Under the pieces are notes generated by a model. The model was not told the origin of the DNA, made no database searches, and saw nothing but the letters and a program-made list of their open reading frames with translations. From the NCBI GenBank assembly GCA_030490835.1, contig CM059975.1, positions 16,311,579-16,375,578 on the forward strand: a DNA stretch of 64,000 nucleotides, written 5' to 3'. The position numbers and the translations under genes are program-made. Source of the stretch: Annona cherimola. Taxonomy: Eukaryota; Streptophyta; Magnoliopsida; Magnoliales; Annonaceae. Position 1 is the stretch's first letter. Every line of letters begins with the position of its first letter. Shown in pieces: positions 34,640 to 44,662 of this stretch.

Positions 34640-35929
34640 TATTCTGAATGCACAACTGAATAGCATTAAAGGATCTCCATTCATGACTTGAAATCAACAT
34701 TGTAGGTAAATCCAGTTCAATGTATGTTGTAAGGACAGGCATAATCTGTCCATCTTGCTCTTTCTGGGCTGGATCCTTAACCCAGTTGTTGTTAGATTTT
34801 GTTTCTATTTTTTTGTTTTACTTGGAAAATGAGTTGTATGAGTATGATTTGCAAAGACGTTGACATATGAGTCCATAACACCAGTCTCTAGGGTTAAAAG
34901 ACGGTGAAAAGTGTGCTTAGCAAGTTCAAAATTTTTGAAAAATTAATTATAGGTCACCCATTAGTTTGATCGGAAGAAGCATATGCACTTGTATATATGA
35001 CTTTGGCATTCTTGAATTAATTTAAGATGACACATTATTGCCTCCATATTTGAAGAGTCAAACTGGAATTTAGCTATTCATGGAATTGCAATCTTTTCTT
35101 AGTGGACAGCCTTGTCATGATGGTGGTTGGTGAGTGGATAATGCATTTCATCAACTATGACAGATCACTGCGCCATTGACTCGACTGCTTGAATTTTGAA
35201 TCCCCACTGCTGAGTGCAGAGTGCCTTGTGGTGATTTAGCTATTATACATATGTTTCTGTTTCTTTTTTGACTTCATTCGCTGCAAGTTTTGAGCATTTT
35301 TCTGGGTTTTTTTCGTCTGTTTTTTTTAACCCATTCTCCTGGTGGAATTCTGGTAAAAAATTTTCCCACTTTCTTTATTCATCCATCCCATGCATATCTA
35401 GAATTAGCAAAATGGGGTTCTGTTGTATGATTTCTGAAAGAATAACAGACATACTACAGTTGAAGTGTGGGATATTACTCTATTGCTGTGGTGGGTATGG
35501 TCTGTCTCTTGCTGCAATGAAGATAATGATTGACATTGCCATTGATACGTTCAACATCTTTTTCTCTTACCCCATAATTTGTATATAGAAAATGGCATGA
35601 ACTTTGTTCCCATAAGATGCTGATTGTCGTGCGACGTGCATGAACTAATCATTCTGCTTCATGGATTCCTCATCATGACAATCTTGACAAAAGGTGGGTA
35701 ATGCGGAATAATGACAGACGCACTGTTGATGATATAACCTGTTTCTGCCATAATTCATCTTCAAATTGGCCATGCCTGAGCTCTAGATGACAAACTTGGA
35801 AGTGAAAATGAAATAAGAAGCTACAGGACCTTGAATATTGATCTAGAAGAAAAACGTGCTGGTTTTGATGATGCTAGAATTTGAAAACATGTCTTCTGCA
35901 GAATTAGGTAGAGTAGCAGAATACAGAAT
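34640..35929. other. MULE interior, likely leader intron of the plus-strand gene
   Basis: No gene was recognised. The sequence is T-rich. It lies between the donor-like site in the TIR and an acceptor-like site (gttttcgtttcag) at 36941-36953, just before the start codon at 36961. It is best read as a long 5'-leader intron, by inference. Confidence 0.45.
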
Positions 35930-36700
35930 TCACATGTTAATGTTAAGAGTCTACATGCTAATTCTGAGTTACTAGCAACCCTTATCGATATACCTGCTTT
36001 TTATGATATAATCCACATGCTAATTTCATAATTCTCATACTGATTTCGAGTCAGTAACAATCCTTGTTCACATTCTTGCTCTCTATGCCAGAATCCACAC
36101 GCTATTTCTGTATTCCGTATGTTGATTCTAAGTTAGTGACAACTCTTATTCACATTAGTACTCCTTGTGATAGAATTATCTGCATGCTAATTCTGAGTTA
36201 GTGACAACCGTAGTTTACATTCATGCTCTGTGTCAGATTCCGCATGCGTATTTTATATTCCGCATTCGTATTTTATATTCCGCATGCAAACATTCATGCT
36301 GTGTCAGATTCCGCATGCGTATTTTATATTCCGCATGCAAACTCTAAGTTCATGACAACCCAGATTCACATTCCTGTTCAGTGATAGATTCTGCATGCTA
36401 ATTTTATATGCTGCATGTTGATATTGAGTCGGTGACATACATTGTTCACATTCCTGCTAATTTCATATGCTAATTTTCATGTCTAAACTTTTTTTCTCAA
36501 ATATCTACTAACTTTAGCAAAATCGTCATGCTATTTTCACTATCCACATTGAATTTGAATTCCACAAATCACGTCTCAAGTGTGGTATAATCTGCATATT
36601 AATTTCATATTCCGCATACTGTTTCTGATTGGTGACATTCCTTCTTTACATTCTTGCTGATTTATATTTCGCATGCTAATTCTAACGTAGTATGCATTTT
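35930..36700 (+). repeat. Degenerate repeat array with GCATGC words
   Basis: Loose tandem copies of 'tgctaattctgagttagtgacaac' plus 'ttcacattcatgctctgtg' recur roughly every 60-110 bp. They are interspersed with 'tccgcatgcg' words (about 36238, 36268 and 36310), including a local duplication of 'attccgcatgcgtattttatattccgcat'-type sequence. They resemble decayed versions of the palindrome-bearing sequences in the TIR. Confidence 0.6.
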
Positions 36701-36960
36701 AAGAAATCGTCTCTGAAATCAGTATGCGGATTTGACAAACAGAAGAAATCACATTTGCTTTCTCTATCAACACAATTAATCATTTTGTAGGTTTCAGAAT
36801 ACTATATTCCATGAAAACAGCCTATAGCAACATGCACATGCAATGTGTCAACTTCACTTGATTTCTCGTTTCCACTTCACTTGATTTCTCGTTTCCACTT
36901 CACTTGCATATGCGATATGTCATTTTTTTAACGTTTAGATGTTTTCGTTTCAGAAGTTAA

Positions 36961-39204
36961 ATGGCAGGGACAAAGGGCAAAGGAAAGAGAAAAAATGTGA
37001 AAGAAGCAGCAAATGTAGCCGAAGAAGTAGCAACCAGACAAGGAAAAAGGAAAATCACGAAAATCAATGAGGATGCAACCACAGCAAGTGAGGCAGTGGC
37101 CGTCGTCAAGAAAGGAAAAGAAAAAGCGGCAGGAGAGGCAGCAACTACCAGAAGAAGGGGGAAACAGAAAGTAATGGAGACTGTCGTTGAAGACACTATA
37201 GTCGATGAAGGGAATGAGGAAGAAGAAGAAGAAGAAGAAGAAGAAGAAGAAAAGGCAGCAACTAGAAAGGGCAAAAAAAAACCTAAAGAGGCTGAGGATG
37301 CAACCACAGCAAGTGAGGTAGTGGCCGTCGTTAAGAAAGGAAAAGAAAAAGCGGCAGGACAGGCAACTCCCAGAAGGGGGAAACGGAAAGTAATAGAGAC
37401 TGTTGTGGAAGATACAAAAGTTGATGAAGCAAATGAGGAAGAAGAACTAGAGGAGGAGGCAGCAACTGCAAAGAGCAAACAGAAACCTAAAGAGGCCGAG
37501 GATGCAACCGTGGCAAGTGAGGTAGTCGCCATCGTTAAAAAAGGAAAAGAAAAAGCACCAGATGAGGCAGCTACCAGAAGGGGAAAACGAAAAGTAATTG
37601 AGACTGTTGTAGAAGACACTGCAGTTGATGAGGAAAAAGGAGATGAAGCAGATACAACATCTAAAAAGGGCAACCAAAAAAAAAGGAAGGCAGAGGAAGC
37701 ACCTAAGAAAAAAAGAACGCCAACACCCAAAGTGTATGGCTACCCATCCAAATATTTTCATCGTGCTGTGGATGAGGAAATTTACTTCAGGAAATTTGAA
37801 GATCGACCCTTGGTCAAGTCAAGAAGATTTATAATAGATGAGTTTGCTGATTTCCCCTTCGCTAAATGGTTGCATGGACACGGAATTGCTCCATTTGCTA
37901 ATGTTGAGTGCCACATTTATCCAGTCCTTTTGAGAAACTTTTATTCTAGCTGGGGTGCTGATGGTTTTACACATGTAAAGGGTGTAGAAATAGAAATCAG
38001 TCCAATGATGTTGGAGAAGGTTTTTGGGATCCCTTATGATCCCGTGATGTATACAAGTTTTGTAGAGAAGAAACAGGAAGTATTTTTCGAGGTTTGCAAA
38101 AATCCAAAGGTGGGAGCTGAAAGAGTGTCATCTACTCAGTTGAAATCTGTGGACTTGAAACTTCTCCATTATGTTTTTGTATACCACTTATTCCCCAGGA
38201 GTGGATCTTATACAGAGGTGACAGCCCACGATGCACACTTGCTGTATGCTCATGCAAGAGGCAACCGTTTCAACTTCGCCTACCACATATTCCAGCATAT
38301 GAATAAGAGTCGTGCTAGGAAGAATGGATCTTTGCCATATGGAATGATTATAACAAGAATCCTAGAATATCATGGCGTTGATCTCAGTGGAGAGGAGCAC
38401 CAAAAGTACAAAGAAGCTGACACGATTGATGCATCTGTCTTGACTAGATTGGGTTATTTATTTGATGAGCAGGAACAGGAGTGGAAACCAAGGCATGATG
38501 TTAAGGTTTCAAGCGAAGATGAAGAAGATGAGGCTGAGGATACGGGACGGCGACAAGGAGATCATGAGCAATCACTTCCAGACATGAAAGGAAAGAGCCA
38601 AGAAGCTGCTTCTACGCAAGCTCACCCAGATCTGTCTTCACAGTTGCTGCAGTTTCGGGAGGATATCATGAAGCACATTGCCTCCTTCATGTCACAATCA
38701 ATCAAACCATCCACTTCTGCTTCTGTCATCTCCACACTAGTTCTAAGTCCACCAACTTCCAGCCATTTGGTTATCCCAACATTTTCTCCTACTGGTCTCG
38801 TAGATACTCCTACGACAGTCCATTCGCAGTTACCTAGTTGTATGGGTCAGCATCCACCTGCATCACAGTCATCTCCATCCTTTGCTGATTTTCTTCCCGA
38901 AGTAGGCCAACCTAGTGCTCCAGTCTATGATCCAACCATTTTCCCCTTCCCTCCTTTACCGGCACCTTCCCAACCTTCTAATATACTAACACCTGAACAT
39001 GTGCTTCAAATGACAAGGCATACTATGTTTCTTACAAGCAGTATTGACAGATTGATTAGAGAGGTGGAACACATGAGGCAACGCATGGACGTATTTGAGA
39101 TGCGCTTAGAGGAGCTGAGAGGCAAACACTCAACAAATGATGGTGCAAATGACGGTGCTGGGAAGATCATGGCGTTTAGATCTATGAAATTTATTACATT
39201 CTAA
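36961..39204 (+). CDS. MULE second gene: Lys/Glu-repeat putative plant transposon protein
   Basis: An intact frame of 747 residues. Residues 1-36 are basic. Three near-identical repeats of about 68-75 residues follow (roughly 37-250), each with DAT-x-ASE-x-VAVVKKGKEKA, RRGKRKVIETVVEDT and an acidic run. They are nuclear-localisation-like and highly charged. A globular region at about 250-520 (FHRAVDEEIYFRKF start; a SPMMLEKVFGIPYDP core; a GYLFDEQEQEWKPRHD end) resembles the 'putative plant transposon protein' domain (Pfam PF20167 type) found in MULE- and retroelement-associated plant genes. The tail is acidic, then Pro/Ser-rich, with a coiled-coil-like C-terminus. By position it is the counterpart of a second MULE gene such as mudrB, without visible similarity to it. 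An acceptor-like site ends 7 bp before the ATG. Function unknown. Confidence 0.75.
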   Translation: MAGTKGKGKRKNVKEAANVAEEVATRQGKRKITKINEDATTASEAVAVVKKGKEKAAGEAATTRRRGKQKVMETVVEDTIVDEGNEEEEEEEEEEEEKAATRKGKKKPKEAEDATTASEVVAVVKKGKEKAAGQATPRRGKRKVIETVVEDTKVDEANEEEELEEEAATAKSKQKPKEAEDATVASEVVAIVKKGKEKAPDEAATRRGKRKVIETVVEDTAVDEEKGDEADTTSKKGNQKKRKAEEAPKKKRTPTPKVYGYPSKYFHRAVDEEIYFRKFEDRPLVKSRRFIIDEFADFPFAKWLHGHGIAPFANVECHIYPVLLRNFYSSWGADGFTHVKGVEIEISPMMLEKVFGIPYDPVMYTSFVEKKQEVFFEVCKNPKVGAERVSSTQLKSVDLKLLHYVFVYHLFPRSGSYTEVTAHDAHLLYAHARGNRFNFAYHIFQHMNKSRARKNGSLPYGMIITRILEYHGVDLSGEEHQKYKEADTIDASVLTRLGYLFDEQEQEWKPRHDVKVSSEDEEDEAEDTGRRQGDHEQSLPDMKGKSQEAASTQAHPDLSSQLLQFREDIMKHIASFMSQSIKPSTSASVISTLVLSPPTSSHLVIPTFSPTGLVDTPTTVHSQLPSCMGQHPPASQSSPSFADFLPEVGQPSAPVYDPTIFPFPPLPAPSQPSNILTPEHVLQMTRHTMFLTSSIDRLIREVEHMRQRMDVFEMRLEELRGKHSTNDGANDGAGKIMAFRSMKFITF

Positions 39205-39372
39205 CTTTTTTTTGCACATTATATATTTTGATGCTGATGTATAGCTTTAGCATGACTGCATGTTTTATAAATGATTGGATTCAGATGCATGGATTAAACG
39301 AATGACAGAAATGTTAGTAGAGTATGTATAGTGTTGAATGGATTGCCTCAGGTGCCCCTAAATTTTCCATAC
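39205..39372. other. 3' flank of the plus-strand MULE gene
   Basis: Short AT-rich 3' flank before the tandem array; likely untranslated region. Confidence 0.4.
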
Positions 39373-40345
39373 TTGCGGATGCGGATTATCAAAACCGCAT
39401 GAGTGTTATACCTTGATAATATACCCAGATTTTTCAAACTTGAAAATCAGCGTGCGGTTTATGAAAAATGCATGCGAATTATAAAATGGACGGGACACAT
39501 ATACCGCCAGAGATATCTGTTTCAAAATTCCGCATGCGGATTATGAAAACCGCATGAGTATTATACCTTGATAATATACCCAGATTTTTCAGACTTCAAA
39601 ATCAGCGTGCGGTTTATGAAAAACGCATGCGAATTATAAAATGGACCGGATACATATACCGCCAGATATGTCTGTTTCAAAAATCGGCATGCGGATTATG
39701 AAAACCGCATGAGTATTATACCTTGATAATATACCCAGATTTTTCAGACTTCAAAATCAGCGTGCGGTTTATGAAAAACGCATGCGAATTATAAAATGGA
39801 CCGGATACATATACCGCCAGATATGTCTGTTTCAAAATTCGGCATGCGGATTATGAAAACCGCATGAGTATTATACCTTGATAACATACCCAGATTTTTC
39901 AGACTTCAAAATCAGCGTGCGGTTGATGAAAAACGCATGCGAATTATAAAATAGACGGGACACATATACCTCCAGATATGTCTGTTTCAAAATTCCGCAT
40001 GCGGATTATGAAAACCGCATGAGTATTACACCTTGATAACATACCCAGAATTTTCAGACTTCAAAATCAGCGTGCGGTTGATGAAAAACGCATGCGAATT
40101 ATAAAATAGACGGGACACATATACCGCCAGATATGTTTGTTTCAAAATTCCGCATGCGGATTATGAAAACCGCATGAGTATTACACCTTGATAACATACC
40201 CAGAATTTTCAGACTTCAAAATCAGCGTGCGATTGATGAAAAACGCATGCGAATTATAAAATAGACGGGACACATATACCGCCAGATATGTCTGTTTCAA
40301 AATTCCGCATGCGGATTATGAAAACCGCATGCGTGTTATATCCTG
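39373..40345 (+). repeat. 155-bp tandem repeat array, six full units
   Basis: The word TTATGAAAAC (TTATCAAAAC in the first unit), following GCGGA, recurs at 39386, 39541, 39696, 39851, 40006, 40161 and 40316. The spacing is exactly 155 bp throughout. Each unit carries a (T)CCGCATGCGG palindrome (CGGCATGCGG in two units), an ACGCATGCGAATT word and CAGCGTGCGGTT. Divergence between units is low. The array sits between the 3' ends of the two convergent MULE genes. Confidence 0.95.
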
Positions 40346-40673
40346 TATGATATACTTTACATGCACAACACTACATCAACAAACAAAGAGTTTATAGAAT
40401 TAAGTCATCCTTAATCGTTCTACAGAGTCTACTTTTTTACAAAAGTACAGAAATCTACAATAGCAAACACTTATGCAAAGCTGTCCCTTCATGCTTCTAC
40501 TATCTTTCGATGTTGCATAAAGCTCGACGATCCTTCTAATAACTATTCCATCTTCGTAATCCTTGTACTTATGCAAAACTGCAGTAGAAAGATTAAGTTA
40601 CGTTAACAGATTTAGCATAATAAGAAATCACATTAAGATGAACATTGAAAAGATAAATACCTTTGTTGTTCAT
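40346..40673. other. 3' flank of the MULE transposase gene
   Basis: About 330 bp between the array and the stop codon of the minus-strand frame. A likely 3' intron or untranslated region; the acceptor/donor pattern near 40570-40660 is not decisive. Confidence 0.35.
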
Positions 40674-43006
40674 TTAAACAGATGAATCAATATCATTTTT
40701 ATGTAACAATGGACAATTTCGCCTATCATGACCAACCACGATTTTCTTACACCCACGGCATAATCTTCCTGTGCGTTCGGTGGCTTTTTCAATAGAAGAT
40801 TTTAGACGTTGCTTTGATCGCCCCTTCGTTCGCCGTCTATTTGCAAAATCCTGCACTTGAGATGGGGCACTTGATCCATTATCAACTATCACTGGCTGCA
40901 ATATTATATTGCCTTCATCTCTTCCGTTTGTATGATTTCTGCATGGATTATTTTCGGTGACATGATTGCTAGCTTCTGATGTCATGCCCTGTCCTGCATA
41001 TGGTAATGCTAATTGTTGCTCATTCGAAGGACTTGCTAGCATTTCGGCTTGCTTCTTTTGACACATAACCTCTATCATGTCATCCAAAGCTGCATTTGCA
41101 AATTGAAATGCTCCCCAACTTGATGATAATTCATTGAGTATGAAATTGATTTTTAGAAAAACAATGTGCCGACGGACGAGTGGTGAATTAGTTGCATCAC
41201 AATTGTCTGTAAAGCTTAACACTCTAATATTCTCCTTTGGACGCTGTGACCACCGATGAAGTACATGTCCCTCAGGCATAGCTACAATGTCACGCCAGTG
41301 AAACACGGATAATATGTGCCGACAAACAATCCGCACCAATCAAATAAGCGGCATGAACATGTTGCAAATTTTTCTTGTTCGCACCAGCTGACCAATCGCT
41401 GATAGTTGAGATCTCCCGATTTGTGTACCTTATAGATAATACGACCCTCTTCTATGCCGTCTTGCATTGGCTTATAATATCTTGAATCATCCATTTCAGC
41501 CTGAAACTCATAGAAGATCTCCCTAGTATACATTTTTGCAATTTGTTCCTCGAGCATATATTTGGTTTTCAGCACCGGAGTTCCATAGGTGGTTTTACAA
41601 TCAGCATCTTTTTCATCCTCTCTTCTCTTCGTTATTGCACGCTCGTAAGCTTCGACAAACTGGACTAATTTTGTGGTCGACCCAACGAATTGATCAAAAA
41701 AAGCATTTATGCTTTCAGACCTTTGAGTGGTGCTCATCCCCGCCAAGAAAATACTCCTCGTGTAGGCCGGTATCCACTTCTCTCGAATATTATACATTTG
41801 TTGTAACCAAGCATGATTTCTCAATTCAAAATTATCCATCAACTTTTCCCAGCCAGCTTCAAACTCTCCAGGAGCTTCTGTATTCTTAATTAACCTGAAT
41901 AAGCTATCCTTAAATTGAGGATAACTTTCATTGGTTGACTGTAATTTCTCAGGAAATTTTCTATATATGTGCCATGAACAGAAAATGTGCTTTGCAAATG
42001 GGAATACCACAGATATAGCCTTTGTAATAGCTGGATCCTGGTCTGTGATGATGGGTTTCGGAGGTATACCACCCATGGCATGAAGCCATGTTTGAAACAA
42101 CCACGTGAAATCTTCTTCACTCTCACCAAACAATAAACCAGCTCCAAGCAATATTGATTGCTTATGATGATTAACCCCCACAAAGGGTCCAAATGGCATA
42201 TCATATTCATTGGTCCGATAAGTTGTGTCAAAGCAAATGACATCATTGAATACTTGATAATCCTTCTTAGATTCTTCGTCAACCCACATACATGACATTA
42301 GTCGACGTTGCTCATCAACCTTAATATCATAAAAGTAGTCTGATTTGCTAGCGAATTGATTTTCAAAGTACTCCAATAAGGCTGGTGCACCCCCTCCATA
42401 TCTTGACATTCGTCTCGATCGTAAGGCATTACGTAAGTCGACTTCCATAAATCCCAACTGATCACGTCCCCCTGCCTCCTCTATCATAAATTGTAATGAT
42501 CTTGACACTCCAACACCTGCCTTCTGGAGACCTTCAACTATGTCTAATTGTGATTCTGGCACCTTCCGATGAGATCGCAGGCAACGAGACTTAACGGGGG
42601 TCTCTAATCGATGCGAGTGTTCCTTTTTGAAGCATGTGACCTTCCACATCAAAGTACTTGATAAACGCTTGACAGTTAGTGATGCAAAGCATTCACATCT
42701 AGTAGTATCTCTTTGTTTGCGTTTTCTTGTAGCTCGCGGATTATTTTGTCGAAGGCCCTGTTTAGAGCACTTCAAAATGCGATATATTATTTCTCCATCT
42801 TTCGATCTTTTGACATCACTTTTTCTTATGCTAAAACCACAACACCTTGCATATGAATTATAAAATGAATATGCTTCTTCTTCGCTGTTGAACTCTTGTC
42901 CAATAGTTGGGGTTAAGGCATGACATGCTTGAGGGGTAAAAGTTGTCAATGGAGTGAAGGTCTGTCCGCTTCCTTTAGATGACATCTCAAATTCATTTTG
43001 GGCCAT
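40674..43006 (-). pseudogene. FAR1-type MULE transposase with one-base frameshift
   Basis: A first frame of 574 residues (41282-43006) and a second of 221 residues (40674-41339) overlap and together cover one protein. The FAR1 DNA-binding domain is at about 36-135. The MULE DDE transposase core is at about 255-440, with candidate catalytic Asp260 (ICFDTTYRTN), Asp322 (PIITDQD) and Glu431 (TQRSESINAFF) all present. The SWIM zinc finger starts CSCRLFDW at about 550 and continues as IVCRHIL in the other frame. The C-terminal part has a basic stretch and a zinc knuckle CRGCKKIVVGHDRRNC. The break is at about 41329-41334, in GGATTG, where one base appears lost. It could be a real lesion or a base-calling error; nothing else is degraded. 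The protein would be nuclear and bind the TIRs. An acceptor-like aatgcag precedes the ATG by 22 bp. Confidence 0.88.
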
Positions 43007-43202
43007 GCTATTTCATGTTCTCATCTCACTGCATTAAAAAATAGAAATATGTCATTTAATGGAAAAAAAGAAAAGTGGGCCAACAACTCTCTGTTAGAAT
43101 GTTAGTTGGGATCTCACTGCATTAAAAAATGGGCCAACAACTCTCTGTTAGGATGGTCTGATCCGCATGCGGATTATAACTACGCAGCGAAAGTACCTCC
43201 CA
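43007..43202. other. MULE 5' flank of transposase gene with 55-bp tandem duplication
   Basis: 'gggccaacaactctctgttag' occurs at 43077 and 43132 and 'ctcactgcattaaaaaat' at about 43025 and 43114, reflecting a 55-bp duplication next to the TIR. A TCCGCATGCGGA palindrome lies at 43162-43173. Confidence 0.7.
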
Positions 43203-44048
43203 TCCGCATGCGGATTTTCGCGTGAGGTAGATGCGGATGGGAGGTACTTTCGCTGCGCAGTTATGATCCGCATGCGGATTCGGACTCCGCATGCGGATTT
43301 TCGCGTGAGGGAGATGCGGCTGGGAGCTAATTTGCTGCACATTCAGAATCCGCATGCGGATTTACGGAGAAGACGAGATAAGAAAAAAATCAAATTCCAG
43401 TTCGGCTAGCTATCCACCAAAAAACTGAAATTATTTGCATTCATTACTTAATAGCATCAATAAGATTGCAACTCACCCTCGCCGGAGATGCGAATCGCCG
43501 GATCTGCTGGTTATGGAGGCTAGAGCTGATGTGGGGATGCCGTATGCTGCGTGCCACTGGAACCGTGCGAATCTTTAGGAGGGGATGCCGTCTGCTGTGC
43601 GTTGATCGATAGAGGAACTGCTACTGCTGGTCGCCGATGGTGCCGCTGCCTGCTGTTCACCAGACGGACGGGTGCTGCTGCTGGGAGCGGGAGCTGCTAC
43701 TGCGTGCTGCGTGCCGCTGCGTGAGTTAGGGATTTAGGAGGGGATGCCGGGATTTAGGGATTGAGGAGGGAAGAGGGTGGGGGGGATGCCGGGCTTTAGG
43801 GATTGAGGATGCCGAGATTCGGGGATTGAGGAGGGACGAGGGACGCCAGAGAAGGCGGGATCTGCTGTTTTCGTGTTTTGCTGCCGAGCGGGAAAATTTT
43901 CACAGCAGATCCGCGTGTATGACCCGCCCAACGCAACGCAACACGCACACCAGCTCTCGACGGACAAGATTCAACTCGCCGAAATCGACGGCCAGATGAG
44001 CCGTCTGCACCGTTGCTTCCGTGCATGCAAAATGCACATGAGTATATC

Positions 44049-44050
<2 letters not shown>
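43203..44050 (-). repeat. MULE right terminal inverted repeat
   Basis: 848 bp, the inverted partner of 33794-34639. It has TCCGCATGCGGA palindromes at 43203-43214, 43267-43278, 43286-43297 and 43349-43360, one more than the left arm. The same donor-like word (GAGG|GTGAGT on the minus strand) lies at about 43471-43480. Open frames inside it mirror those in the left arm and are not genes. Confidence 0.9.
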
Positions 44051-44082
<32 letters not shown>

Positions 44083-44084
44083 AG

Positions 44085-44470
44085 AGAGAGTTGTTCCAGT
44101 GCAGCGACCTCCACTACACCGGAACAACGGTATATTTGACTATTTTTGGGCCTCATACATATTAAAATGTAATGAAAATTTATACAATCATTTATTCATA
44201 TATAAATTTTATAAAAAATCGTTTACCTATTGAAAAAATTACTCTAAAGTTGTTATTTACATTAAACTATTTATTACGTTGAATTTGTACCATTTTCATA
44301 TGACCATACATATATCCGATTGAGATGCAAATTGATATGGTAGTAGAATACATTATTCTAAATACAAATAGGTGAATTAGATTATAATTTTATCATCATA
44401 TGGAGCCCATTTTTGATGCCACTGTACCGTAATTATAGTATAGTGATGCTTCACTTAAAAATTTCTCATA
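44085..44470. mobile_element. (TA)n-associated MITE, diverged copy 5, inverted
   Basis: This is the opposite orientation to 33407-33778 and its closest relative is the diverged copy at 12535-12885. Shared words read in reverse include 'tacaatcatttattcatatataaat', 'attacgttgaatttgtaccattttc' and 'ccactgtaccgtaattatagta'. (TA)n tracts flank it at 44051-44080 and 44468-44480. Confidence 0.6.
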
Positions 44471-44662
44471 TATATATCTTCCAAAAAAATGACTCAGCTA
44501 ATTGTAGCATCTCCTTCAATGTCAGGGGATCCTTGCCGTCAATTGGTAGCTCCTAGCCATCTAAGGCCGCAAGACATGAAGAAGAATAAAAGTGTAGTGG
44601 GTAATTTAGGCAATTAAAAAAAATAGAAATTTAAATATGTCTAACTCAACTTTGGCACAGAC

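Larger units (their letters stand above)
33794..44050. mobile_element. Two-gene Mutator-like element with ~847-bp TIRs
   Basis: It begins GGGATATACTCATGTGCATT and ends with the inverted form (aatgcacatgagtatatccc). The ends lie in (AT)n tracts on both sides, so a 9-bp duplication is compatible but not provable. The length is 10,257 bp. It carries a FAR1-type MULE transposase (minus) and a second plant-transposon gene (plus), converging on a block of 155-bp tandem repeats. Long TIRs and two convergent genes recall the maize MuDR arrangement. The only clear defect is a one-base frameshift in the transposase. Confidence 0.9.

Noticed and set aside
36957..37730. 257-codon Ser/Phe-rich frame on the minus strand opposite the MULE plus-strand gene
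   Set aside because: It is the antisense shadow of the Lys/Glu repeats (GAA/AAG codons read as Ser/Phe). The sense frame is longer and has a recognisable domain.
39373..40345. CRISPR-like regular spacing of the 155-bp array
   Set aside because: Units are directly joined and nearly identical throughout, with no unique spacers, in a plant transposon. It is a simple tandem repeat.
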